Assembly (NCBI GenBank): GCA_028865845.1
Contig: JAGWJK010000021.1
Location: 1 to 14,214, forward strand
DNA length: 14,214 nucleotides
Direction of reading: 5' to 3'
DNA from: Rhizobiaceae bacterium
GTDB lineage: Bacteria; Pseudomonadota; Alphaproteobacteria; Rhizobiales; Rhizobiaceae
A model generated the notes under the pieces. The model saw only the letters and a program-made list of their open reading frames with translations. It had not been told where the DNA came from and did no database searches. Positions 7,007-13,789 of the stretch are shown here, in pieces. The first letter of the stretch is position 1. The number at the start of each line of letters is the position of its first letter. Position numbers and translations under genes: made by a program.

Positions 7007-8122
7007 TCAGCGAGCCCCATAGCGGGTATTGCGGAAGAGATCACCATGGCCATGGGGTGCAGCGCGCCAATAGGACGGCGGTGGGGCATCGATCGTGGCG
7101 CCGAGTTCGGCGGCGGCATGCCATCCCCACCGCGGGTCGTAGAGCATGCCGCGAGCTAGGGCGACGAAGTCGGCTCTGCCGCCCGCAACGGTCTCCTCTG
7201 CCTGCTTTGGCTCGGTAATCAGCCCGACGGCGATGGTCGGCAGGCCGCTTTCGCGCTTGATCGCTTCGGCAAAAGACACCTGGTATCCCGGGCCGATAGT
7301 GATCTTCTGCTTCGGCGAGACACCGCCCGACGAAACGGTAATCCAGTCGCCACCACGCTTTGCAAGTTCCTTGGCAAAGACGACCGTTTGATCGAGATCC
7401 CATCCTCCTTCAACCCAATCGGTGGCCGAGACCTTCACACCAACTGGCTTTCCGGCGGGAAAGACGGCAGGCACCGCCTCAAAAACCTCGAGCGGAAATC
7501 GGATCCTGTTTTCCAGGCAACCGCCATACTGGTCGGTGCGCTGGTTGGAGATCGGCGACATGAATTCGTGCATGAGATAGCCATGCGCCCAATGTAATTC
7601 GATGCCGTCGACGCCGAGGGCTTCCGCCCTTTTGGCAGCAGCGACGAAGGCGTTGCGTACGCGCTCCAGGCCATCGGCATCGAGCGCCTGCGGCGGTGCC
7701 TCATGTTCGATCTGCGGAATGGCCGAGGGAGCGGACGTCAGCCAGCCTCCTTCAGAGAGCGGAATCTGCTGGCCGCCTTCCCAAGGCACGCGGCTGGAGG
7801 CCTTCCGACCCGCATGGGAAAGCTGGATGATGACGGGAACCTTGTGGATCGAGCGCACTGTGGCAAGGGCGGAGCGCAGAGCCGCTTCGGTGCCATCGTC
7901 CCAAAGGCCGAGATCGCCGGGTGTAATACGCCCCTCCGGCTCGACTGCCGTCGCCTCGATAAAGAGCATGCCGGCGCCAGAGAGGGCGAGCGTGCTCAGA
8001 TGCACGCGATGCCAGTCATGCGCTTTGCCGTCGACGGCCACATATTGGCACATGGGCGATACGGCAATGCGATTGGCGACCGTCAGGTCGCGAAATTGAA
8101 AGGGAGAAAAGAGTTCGCTCAT
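7007..8122 (-). CDS. NADH:flavin oxidoreductase, Old Yellow Enzyme family (YqjM/NamA-like)
   Basis: This 371-aa FMN-dependent TIM-barrel enzyme has the hallmarks of the YqjM class of ene-reductases, which reduce the C=C bond of enones and related electrophiles with NAD(P)H. Visible motifs are the SPMCQY block with Cys25 and Tyr27 near the flavin, QLSHAGRKASS (100-110), the substrate-binding His177/His180 with Tyr182 in HWAHGYLMHEF, the conserved QRTDQYGG (193-200), NRIRFPLEV (205-213), and the flavin-phosphate region GLITEP...ADFVALARGMLYDP (300-330). The ATG at 8122 follows GGAGG with five-base spacing, so the 14-residue extension to 8164 is rejected. It is the last gene of the leftward set, separated from SDR1 by 243 bases holding an SDR remnant, and may have its own promoter. 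Confidence 0.93.
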   Translation of the reverse strand: MSELFSPFQFRDLTVANRIAVSPMCQYVAVDGKAHDWHRVHLSTLALSGAGMLFIEATAVEPEGRITPGDLGLWDDGTEAALRSALATVRSIHKVPVIIQLSHAGRKASSRVPWEGGQQIPLSEGGWLTSAPSAIPQIEHEAPPQALDADGLERVRNAFVAAAKRAEALGVDGIELHWAHGYLMHEFMSPISNQRTDQYGGCLENRIRFPLEVFEAVPAVFPAGKPVGVKVSATDWVEGGWDLDQTVVFAKELAKRGGDWITVSSGGVSPKQKITIGPGYQVSFAEAIKRESGLPTIAVGLITEPKQAEETVAGGRADFVALARGMLYDPRWGWHAAAELGATIDAPPPSYWRAAPHGHGDLFRNTRYGAR

Positions 8123-8177
8123 CAGAACCTCCGTTGCGATTCCGGATCGCCGCGACGACCCCACTCGGCAAATATGA

Positions 8178-8312
8178 CTATGCAGCGGACTTGCCGCTGT
8201 CGAGATGGAAGATATGACCCGTCGTCAAGGCGCATTTCGCCAGGATTAAGAACAGGCTCGGCGCGCGGTCGGCCCACTTTCCGCCGTTCGCCGGCCAGCG
8301 CGGAATGGAGCG
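8178..8312 (-). pseudogene. C-terminal remnant of a short-chain dehydrogenase
   Basis: In the gap between the ene-reductase and SDR1, the minus strand encodes a 44-residue frame bounded by TGA (8313-8315) and TAG (8178-8180). It reads PRWPANGGKWADRAPSLFLI and then LAKCALTTGHIFHLDSGKSA. The second block fits the conserved end of SDR proteins ('lfLas....TGh...vDgGks'). There is no start codon with SD, and the Rossmann and catalytic parts are absent. It looks like the tail of another SDR gene that was lost between the two intact genes. The match is by eye, and the family-level call is better supported than any subfamily. Confidence 0.55.
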
Positions 8313-8316
8313 TCAG

Positions 8317-8340
8317 GAGACCCGCCTGAAAGCGGGCCTC
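8317..8340 (-). terminator. Hairpin downstream of SDR1 (possible terminator)
   Basis: On the minus strand GAGGCCCGC, loop TTTCAG-type, GCGGGTCTC form a nearly perfect stem (one G-T pair) starting 26 bases after the SDR1 stop. No T tract follows, so it may be a processing or stabilising hairpin that separates SDR1 from the ene-reductase transcript, and not a strong intrinsic terminator. Confidence 0.4.
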
Positions 8341-8365
8341 ACACAGGTTGTTCAGCCGGAAGCGA

Positions 8366-9112
8366 TCAGCGCAGGCCGCCGCCAGCCACAAGCATCTCGC
8401 CGGTGAGCCACCGTGCATCGTCGGAAGCGACGAAGGCGACGATATCGGCGATGTCCTGGGGTTGGCCGAGGCGCCCAAGCGGGGTCTGCGCGATGATGCC
8501 TGCCTCAAAATCGGAAGCGATCATGCCCGCGGAGTGGGTGCCTTCCGTTTCGGTGAGACTGGGACTGACGGTATTGACCCGGATCTTTCGGGGACCGAGT
8601 TCCCTGGCGAGCACACCGGTGATGACATCGACCGCGCCCTTGGTGGCGGTGTAGACCGCCGTCTGCGGCGGGGTGATGGCGGTGACGCCGGAACCGATGT
8701 TGATGATGCTTGCCCCTTCGCCGAGATGGGCTGCGGCCGCCTGGGTGACCAGGAGCAAGCCCAGCACGTTGACGTCGAACATCTTGTGGAACTGCGCCTC
8801 GGTGATGGTTTCCAGGGGGCCGAATTCATAGACGCCCGAGTTGTTCACCAGGATGTCGAGCCGGCCGAATGTCGTGATGGCGGCATCGACAAGGCTTTTG
8901 GCTTCGGCGGCTTTCGACACGTCGCCCTGGACGGCCACGGCTTTTCCGCCGGCGCTAGTAATGGCTTTCACAATCTGGTCGGCGCCCGCTTTACTGGAAA
9001 CGTAGTTGACGACAACTGCGGCGCCATGGGCTGCGAGTGTCTTGGCGACAGCCGCGCCGATGCCTTTGGAGGCGCCGGTGACGACGGCGACCTTGCCGGT
9101 AAGCTTGGACAT
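8366..9112 (-). CDS. SDR family NAD(P)-dependent oxidoreductase (SDR1)
   Basis: Classical SDR of 248 aa. The cofactor motif TGASKGIG is at 12-19, GDVSK at 63-67, the NNSG variant of NNAG at 90-93, structural Asn115, and the catalytic Ser141, Tyr154 and Lys158 (INIGSG, then VYTATKGA). RVNTVSPSLTETEG and ARWLTGEMLVAGGGLR close the fold. The residue after the second beta strand region is VNYVSSK, with no acidic residue at the usual NAD-selecting position, so NADP(H) is more likely (inference). The start at 9112 has AAAGGAA upstream. It follows the DUF427 gene by 26 bases on the same strand, so it is part of that operon. Substrate not predictable; such 3-oxoacyl-ACP-reductase-like SDRs commonly reduce carbonyls. 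Confidence 0.92.
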   Translation of the reverse strand: MSKLTGKVAVVTGASKGIGAAVAKTLAAHGAAVVVNYVSSKAGADQIVKAITSAGGKAVAVQGDVSKAAEAKSLVDAAITTFGRLDILVNNSGVYEFGPLETITEAQFHKMFDVNVLGLLLVTQAAAAHLGEGASIINIGSGVTAITPPQTAVYTATKGAVDVITGVLARELGPRKIRVNTVSPSLTETEGTHSAGMIASDFEAGIIAQTPLGRLGQPQDIADIVAFVASDDARWLTGEMLVAGGGLR

Positions 9113-9138
9113 GATGAAAATTCCTTTGAAGAGGCCGC

Positions 9139-9519
9139 TCAGGCGGCGTGTTGCTCGATCGCGTCGATGCGATCGGGATAAAAAGCGAGATGGTCCTTGA
9201 TCTCGGTCACGGCGGCGTAGGGCGCTTCGTAAGTCCAGATAGCATTGACCGACCGCTCGCCGCCGGTCGGGATACTGAAGTAGGCGGCCTCGCCCTTGTA
9301 TGGGCAGTAGGTCGTCGTCTCGGAGCGGGTCAGTGCGACCATGTCCACGTCCTTTCGCGGAATGTACTGCACGGGCACATAGCCAGCTTCGTAGAGGGTG
9401 AGTGCTTCGCGGGTGTCCGCAATCACGCGTCCATCCAGAGTGACGATCACGCGACCCGGGTTCGGCTCGATAGTGATCGGGTGATTGGGGCCTGGGATCT
9501 TGATGACGCGTTCGGTCAT
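9139..9519 (-). CDS. DUF427 domain-containing protein
   Basis: This 126-aa single-domain protein matches the DUF427 family along its length. It has an N-terminal ITIEPNPGRVIVTLDGRVIA strand block, the YIPRKDV segment (52-58), the family signature TTYCPYKGEAAYFS (69-82), and AIWTYEAP (93-100), ending in HLAFYPDRIDAIE. The family has a compact beta-rich fold and is often found beside SDR or hydrolase genes; its catalytic activity is not established. The start at 9519 is preceded by AGGAGA with five-base spacing. It sits 25 bases after the interrupted SDR and 26 bases before SDR1, indicating co-transcription. No signal peptide, so cytoplasmic. Confidence 0.93.
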   Translation of the reverse strand: MTERVIKIPGPNHPITIEPNPGRVIVTLDGRVIADTREALTLYEAGYVPVQYIPRKDVDMVALTRSETTTYCPYKGEAAYFSIPTGGERSVNAIWTYEAPYAAVTEIKDHLAFYPDRIDAIEQHAA

Positions 9520-9544
9520 GATGGTCTCCTATTCAAGCTGGGTG

Positions 9545-10291
9545 TCAGAGCTTCGAGCCGCCGTCGACGCGTAACGTATCGCCCGATACCCAGCGCGCGG
9601 CGTCTGAGGCAAGGAAGGCGATGGCATCGGCGATATCGTCGGGCTGGGCCATACGCTTCAACGCCTGCATGCCGAGGGTGAAGTCGCGACCGGCATCGGT
9701 CTTGGCGAAGTTCGACATATCGGTCTCCACCACACCGGGCGCGATGGCATTCACCCGCACGCCCTTGGGTCCAAGGATGAAGGCGAAGTGCTTGACCAAA
9801 GTGTCGATCGCGCCCTTGGTCGCCGCATAGGCCGACAGGTTTCCGACTGCAGCATGCGCCGCAAGCGAAGAAGTGAAGACGACGCTGGAACCCTCATTGA
9901 GGATCGGCAGCAACTGCTGGACCAGAAAATACGGCGCACGGACATTGACGGCGAACAGCGCGTCAAAATCCTCGATTGTCGTTTCATCCAACACGGCTGC
10001 CTTCGAGACGCCGGCGTTGGCGACGAGGATATCGAGACGATCACCGACGATCTCCCGGACCCTTGCGGCAAGCTTATGCGCGCCTCGGGGATCTGAGAGA
10101 TCAGACCCTACAGCTTCAGCCCGACCACCCATGGCTTTGATCTGGCCGACGACCGCCCGAGCTTCGGCTGCGTTGCGGCCATAGTGAACCACAACTTGTG
10201 CGCCAACCTTGGCGAGCGCGATAGCGGCCGCGCGTCCAATGCCGCGCTAGGCGCCGGTGACGAGCGCAGTCTTTCCGTTGCACGGTCTCAT
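9545..10291 (-). pseudogene. SDR family oxidoreductase interrupted by an amber codon (SDR2)
   Basis: From ATG 10291 the frame encodes 248 codons of a classical SDR, but codon 15 is TAG (10247-10249). It falls inside the Rossmann cofactor loop, reading LVTGA-stop-RGIG where TGASRGIG is expected; one base change from TCG (Ser) would explain it. All else is intact: NAG at the NNAG site (LVANAGVS), Asn116, FTSSLA, Tyr155 and Lys159 (SAYAATKGA), RVNAIAPGVVETDM and WVSGDTLRVDGGSKL. An internal GTG at 10192 could start a 215-aa product, but that would lack the whole dinucleotide-binding loop and almost surely be inactive. Likely a recent nonsense mutation, a sequencing error, or a read-through site. 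It lies 86 bases after the alpha/beta hydrolase and 25 bases before DUF427. Confidence 0.85.
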
Positions 10292-10323
10292 GATGGATCT
10301 TTCCCATGGATGGTGGATCGCAG

Positions 10324-10351
10324 TTGGTCGACGCAGAAGGCGTCCGACCAA
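10324..10351 (-). repeat. Intercistronic stem-loop between hydrolase and SDR2
   Basis: TTGGTCGACGC (10324-10334), loop AGAAG, and GCGTCCGACCAA (10340-10351) pair along 11 base pairs with a single bulged C. It fills the middle of the unusually long 86-base spacer inside the operon. With no T run it is more likely a processing or stability element than a terminator. Confidence 0.45.
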
Positions 10352-10377
10352 ACTCGACAGGCTCATGTCATGCAGCG

Positions 10378-11214
10378 TCACGCATCCAGGAACAGATTAG
10401 CGTGGGTCACGAACAGCTCGGGATACTGGTAGATCGAGCCGTGACCGGAATCCGGGTAGACGACGAGCTGTGCATTCGGCAGCTCGTGCTGCAACGTCAG
10501 CGAATGCACGGTTGGGATGATCGCATCGTCACTGCCCTGCAAAACCAGCACCGGCTGCCTGATCGAGTGGAGATAGGCAAGCGAGTCCTCTGCTGACGCG
10601 ATCCACTTGCCCACCGCCTCGCCTTGTGCGGCGACCGTCTGCTCCGACACTTCCGGGTCGCGATCCTTGCGGCGCCACTTGCGCTCGAGGAACGCAAGTC
10701 CCGCCTTGCGGCTGCTCTCGGTCTGCTTGAAGTGCACGTCCAACCAGAGATGCTCCGGCGGATCATAGGTGCCGCCGAAGAACTCGGCGGTACGGCTCAG
10801 CGTCATGTCCATGCCGCGGTGTCCGGTGCCCACCAGGATGACCTTGCGGACGAGGTCAGGGGCCTGAAGCGCGATCTCCTGGGCGACGAAGCCGCCGATC
10901 GAAATCCCGAGCACATCGACCTGAGTAAGGCCAAGCGCACGGATGAAGGCGATGGCGTTGGCGCCCATGTCCTGGAAATTGCTCGGAGTCTCGCCCGACG
11001 AGCTGGAGACGCCGGCATTGTTGAAGAGGATGACCTCCCGGCTCTGGGCTAGGCCGTCGGTCACGGCCGGGTCCCAGTAATCCATGGTGCCGATGTAGTG
11101 CTGGTTAAAGACGATTGGCACGCCGCCAGCTTTGCCGAAGCGTCGATAGGCGAAGCGAATGCCATTGGCCTCGACGAACTGCGTCGGGACCGTGTGGTGG
11201 GTATAGGTAGTCAT
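10378..11214 (-). CDS. Alpha/beta-fold hydrolase
   Basis: This 278-aa protein has the alpha/beta hydrolase core. The nucleophile elbow is GISIGG with Ser105, the acid is in LQGSDDAIIP (Asp229 or Asp230), and His258 is in YPDSGHGSIYQYPELF. An oxyanion-side segment IVFNQHYIGTMDYWDP replaces the common HGxPxS motif. A helical cap spans about 133-215. Overall it resembles the non-haem-peroxidase/esterase-like hydrolases often encoded beside SDRs, but the Phe-Asn-Gln-His variant of the HG loop differs from the usual form. Two start codons are close together: ATG 11220 lies only two bases after AAGGA, whereas ATG 11214 has eight-base spacing and is preferred. The gene is 27 bases downstream of SDR3. 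Substrate unknown; an ester or lactone is plausible (inference). Confidence 0.9.
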   Translation of the reverse strand: MTTYTHHTVPTQFVEANGIRFAYRRFGKAGGVPIVFNQHYIGTMDYWDPAVTDGLAQSREVILFNNAGVSSSSGETPSNFQDMGANAIAFIRALGLTQVDVLGISIGGFVAQEIALQAPDLVRKVILVGTGHRGMDMTLSRTAEFFGGTYDPPEHLWLDVHFKQTESSRKAGLAFLERKWRRKDRDPEVSEQTVAAQGEAVGKWIASAEDSLAYLHSIRQPVLVLQGSDDAIIPTVHSLTLQHELPNAQLVVYPDSGHGSIYQYPELFVTHANLFLDA

Positions 11215-11241
11215 GGTCATAGTCCTTGTTCAGGTGGAAAA

Positions 11242-11988
11242 TTAACTGGCGGTCCTGCCGCCGTTGACGTTGATGATCTGGCCGGTCACGAACGTGGCCT
11301 TGTCGGAAGCCAGGAAGAGGATCGCGTCCGCGAGTTCTTCGAGCCTGCCAGCACGGTGCAGCGGGATCGAAGCAAGCAATCCAGCCTTGCGTTCCTCGGA
11401 GCCGGTGAAACGATCGAGCATGTCGGTCTCGACCGGCCCCGGTGCCACGGCATTGACGCGCACACCGAATTGCGCGGCTTCCAGAGCGCCGGATTTGGTC
11501 AGGCCTTCGACGGCATGTTTGCTGGCGACGTAAAGCGACGCGTTCGCAGCGCCACGACTGCCCATGGTCGATGAGATGTTGACAATGCTCCCGGACCCCT
11601 GGGCCTGCATGACGCGCGGCTCGTGCTTCATGCAGAGCAAAACGCCAAGTACGTTCGTCTCGAAAGTCGCGGCAAAAGCCTCGAGTGTCTGATCCACGAT
11701 GGGAGCCGGTGTTCCCTCCGTTCCAGCGTTGTTGACTGCAACGTCAATGCGGCCGAAGCGGGCGACCGTTCCTTCGATCAGGGCTTGGACTTCGCTTTCA
11801 CTGCGAACATCCGTCCTGATGAATTGGACCTCCGCACCAAGCGCGCGAAGTTCGGATTCCAATGCCTTTCCGGTCTTGGAATTGCGGCCGGAAACGACGA
11901 TCCTGTACTTTTCATGTGCAGCAGCCAGCGCGGTGGCGCGACCGATACCGGAGAGAGCGCCGGTAATCAAAATAACGTTGTTGCTCAT
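11242..11988 (-). CDS. SDR family oxidoreductase (SDR3)
   Basis: Classical SDR of 248 aa from ATG 11988, which has GGAGAG six bases ahead. The frame extends to 12063, but those 25 residues lack SDR similarity. Motifs: TGALSGIG at 9-16, an Arg after strand 2 (VVSGRN, favouring NADP(H)), TDVRSE at 59-64, NNAG at 86-89, Asn112, catalytic Ser140, Tyr153 and Lys157 (NISSTMG, LYVASKHAVEGL), VRVNAVAPGPVETDM, and FVTGQIINVNGG at the end. It is the first gene of the leftward operon, divergent from the LysR gene, so it should be the gene most directly under LysR control. Substrate not evident. Confidence 0.93.
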   Translation of the reverse strand: MSNNVILITGALSGIGRATALAAAHEKYRIVVSGRNSKTGKALESELRALGAEVQFIRTDVRSESEVQALIEGTVARFGRIDVAVNNAGTEGTPAPIVDQTLEAFAATFETNVLGVLLCMKHEPRVMQAQGSGSIVNISSTMGSRGAANASLYVASKHAVEGLTKSGALEAAQFGVRVNAVAPGPVETDMLDRFTGSEERKAGLLASIPLHRAGRLEELADAILFLASDKATFVTGQIINVNGGRTAS

Positions 11989-12087
11989 TGCCAACTCTCC
12001 TTGGCCCTGGAAATCGGGCCTCGCGCTTGCAAGGATTTTGGCTTCGGGCTTTTCGCCGGCCAAACCTCGCTGTTCGTTGACAGAATA

Positions 12088-12093
12088 ATTATG
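12088..12093 (-). promoter_or_regulatory. Candidate -10 element for the SDR3 operon
   Basis: CATAAT on the minus strand lies within the AT palindrome ATAATTAT (12085-12092). Transcription would start near 12081, leaving a leader of about 90 bases before SDR3. The -35 region is poor, as expected for an activator-dependent promoter. Assignment is by eye. Confidence 0.35.
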
Positions 12094-12122
12094 CTTTCAT
12101 TGTCTGCTGGAGAAAGACTTTG

Positions 12123-12154
12123 TATGGTTGGTTCCCATATCTGATAGGTATGGG
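12123..12154. promoter_or_regulatory. Putative LysR binding region with three half-sites
   Basis: The core dyad CCCATA-N9-TATGGG (12134-12154) contains the T-N11-A pattern of LysR-type regulators (T12138 and A12150), with eight of ten base pairs symmetric. A third half-site TATGG lies at 12123-12127. If the leftward operon starts near 12081, the dyad is centred near -63 and the extra half-site near -44, matching the classic recognition and activation site layout. The dyad also ends eight bases before the LysR start, which allows autorepression. Confidence 0.5.
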
Positions 12155-12161
12155 TCACTTC

Positions 12162-13070
12162 ATGGAACTTCGACATCTTCGTTATTTCATTGCCGTGGCT
12201 GAGGAAGGAAGCGTTACGCTTGCAGCCGAGAAACGGCTCCACACCGCCCAGCCCTCCCTCAGTCGGCAGCTTCGTGATCTTGAGATCGAAGTCGGTGCGC
12301 CGCTGTTTAGTCGTGGAGCGCGCGGGGTGGAGTTAACCGACGCCGGGCGCGCTTTTCTCACCCATGCCCGCGCCGCGGTCAGTGAAGCCAATGAGGCGGT
12401 TCAAGCTGCTCGTCGCGCCGCCCGACCGGCAAAGGCGGTGTTCTCCGTCGGTTTCCTGACTGGGCAGGAGGTCGATTGGCTCCCTCACGTCACTCGCATT
12501 CTTCGGGCTGAACTGCCGAAGATCGAATTCAAAGTGACGAGCATGTACTCGCCGGATCTCGCCGAAGCGCTGCAGAATGGCGAGATGGATCTTGGCTTCC
12601 TGCGCGTCGAGCCGAAACCGGATGTGACCTATGAAGTGATCGCCAAAGAACCGATCGTGGTTATTCTACCAAGCGATCACCCGCTGGCGGAGGGAAGGGA
12701 AATTGATCCCAAAGCGCTCGAGGGCGAAACGCTCATCGGGTTCTCCGATATCGCGATCGTGCTGCGAACGGTCGTTGAGCGTTATCTGCAGGAAGTGGGC
12801 GTCGATGCAACACCAAGCCATCGCGTCGAAAACTTCTCGACCGTGTTGTCGCTGGTCGCGTCTCTCCGTGGCGTCGCGCTCATGCCGGCCTATGTCGAGG
12901 CGCTGCTCCCATGGTCGGTGGTCAGCCGGCCTTTGAAGGGAGAGCCGCTAAGTATTGATCTGGCTATAGGTTATCGGTCGGACAATCCATCACCCGTCCT
13001 TGCGACCTTTCTCGCGGCGCTTGACCAGCTTATCGCTGCCGGACCGGCCGGAACGCGGCAGATGAGGTGA
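12162..13070 (+). CDS. LysR family transcriptional regulator
   Basis: This 302-aa regulator opens with the canonical MELRHLRYFIAVAEEGSVT and a winged helix-turn-helix at about 18-37 (LAAEKRLHTAQPSLSRQLRD), followed by the linker helix FLTHARAAVSEANEAVQAAR. A LysR-substrate-binding domain fills about 90-295 (VGFLTG, LAEALQNGEMDLGFLRVE, PIVVILPSDHPLA, VASLRGVALMPAY). This HTH resembles the CbbR/BenM-like branch of regulators that read small aromatic or carbonyl effectors; the effector here is not known. The start at 12162 is chosen because family members begin with this sequence, although its SD is weak. In-frame TTG 12120 and ATG 12150 are alternatives, and ATG 12150 would lie inside the dyad. 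Divergent orientation makes it the likely regulator of SDR3 and the genes that follow. Confidence 0.93.
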   Translation: MELRHLRYFIAVAEEGSVTLAAEKRLHTAQPSLSRQLRDLEIEVGAPLFSRGARGVELTDAGRAFLTHARAAVSEANEAVQAARRAARPAKAVFSVGFLTGQEVDWLPHVTRILRAELPKIEFKVTSMYSPDLAEALQNGEMDLGFLRVEPKPDVTYEVIAKEPIVVILPSDHPLAEGREIDPKALEGETLIGFSDIAIVLRTVVERYLQEVGVDATPSHRVENFSTVLSLVASLRGVALMPAYVEALLPWSVVSRPLKGEPLSIDLAIGYRSDNPSPVLATFLAALDQLIAAGPAGTRQMR

Positions 13071-13082
13071 ATTGATATTTCG

Positions 13083-13111
13083 GATGTCTGCGCGACTGGC
13101 TGGCGGACATC
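13083..13111 (+). terminator. Stem-loop after the LysR gene (possible terminator)
   Basis: GATGTCTGC (13083-13091) pairs with GCGGACATC (13103-13111), a nine-pair stem with one T-G pair, 12 bases past the LysR stop. T-rich sequence comes only about 20 bases later, so it is a weak candidate for an intrinsic terminator. Confidence 0.4.
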
Positions 13112-13740
13112 ATGTCGCCGAGTCGCGTTCGTTTGGTTTTATGAATATAGAATGGACGGACGTTGAGTACGCGTCATTTTGCTCTCGAATGGATGCGAAC
13201 TGATGCCTGCGGACAATTACGGCCACAACCCCGGGGCCTCGCGTGGCCCTAACGATGAGTCGCGATGGCCGGGTCGCACGACGTCATGATCGGTCTCATG
13301 AAGATATACCAAAAGCTTGGGCTGCCCTTTAACGCTATCTGGGTGAACGGCTGGTTCCGGCAATGTCGGCCACCCTATTTCGCTTTGCCGGGGGTAACTT
13401 TCGCTCGGGCAGAACGTCTGCGGCGGCTTCGGCCCCAACTGCGGTACCGTTGCCCTAGGAACCGGCATCACCAAATCTGTCGAACTTACCCCTCTTCTTC
13501 AATCAGTGGCTTGGTGACCGTCTCGGTATCAAAGCTGAGACGCCCCTTCCTTGCAAGTCTTGTCATAACAAAGGCCTAAACGCCTGAAACTTCAACGATC
13601 GCGAGCGAGGCCCGGTTTCAAGGCGGATACTCCACCTTGCAGGCACAACGCCCTGCCTGCATTTACGCGTCACTTTGACTCCATTTAATGTAACGTACTT
13701 CCAATTGCCTGCCTCGGATCGCCTCATACGCGCGATCGGT

Positions 13741-13780
13741 TCCTGGTGTCGCCGACGCTGTTCTGTGGGCGACACCAGGA
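13741..13780 (+). promoter_or_regulatory. Perfect 13-bp hairpin overlapping a Shine-Dalgarno sequence
   Basis: TCCTGGTGTCGCC (13741-13753) and GGCGACACCAGGA (13768-13780) are exact reverse complements around a 14-base loop. The 3' arm ends in AGGA, the start of AGGAGAGAGG (13777-13786), the ribosome binding site of the ORF at 13790. In RNA the stem would hide the best-spaced SD core. Neither strand has a T run after it, so a terminator is unlikely. Confidence 0.55.
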
Positions 13781-13789
13781 GAGAGGCAA

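Larger units (their letters stand above)
13071..13789. other. Long intergenic region without a supportable gene
   Basis: Between the LysR stop and the next start codon I find only short frames with no recognisable domain: a 28-residue frame at 13203-13289 (+), a 26-residue basic/acidic frame at 13486-13566 (-), and longer frames on both strands across 13217-13579 with random-looking composition. Inverted repeats include 13083-13111, TGCAGGC (13638-13644)/GCCTGCA (13655-13661), and the strong hairpin at 13741-13780. It may contain relics of lost genes too decayed to name. Confidence 0.4.

Noticed and set aside
8348..9181. 277-residue glycine/aspartate-rich open frame on the plus strand
   Set aside because: Antisense to SDR1, whose motifs are unambiguous; composition is the expected complement of an SDR coding strand.
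13217..13474. Proline-rich 85-residue frame on the minus strand
   Set aside because: No recognisable motif, no SD, and other frames are equally open; composition looks random.
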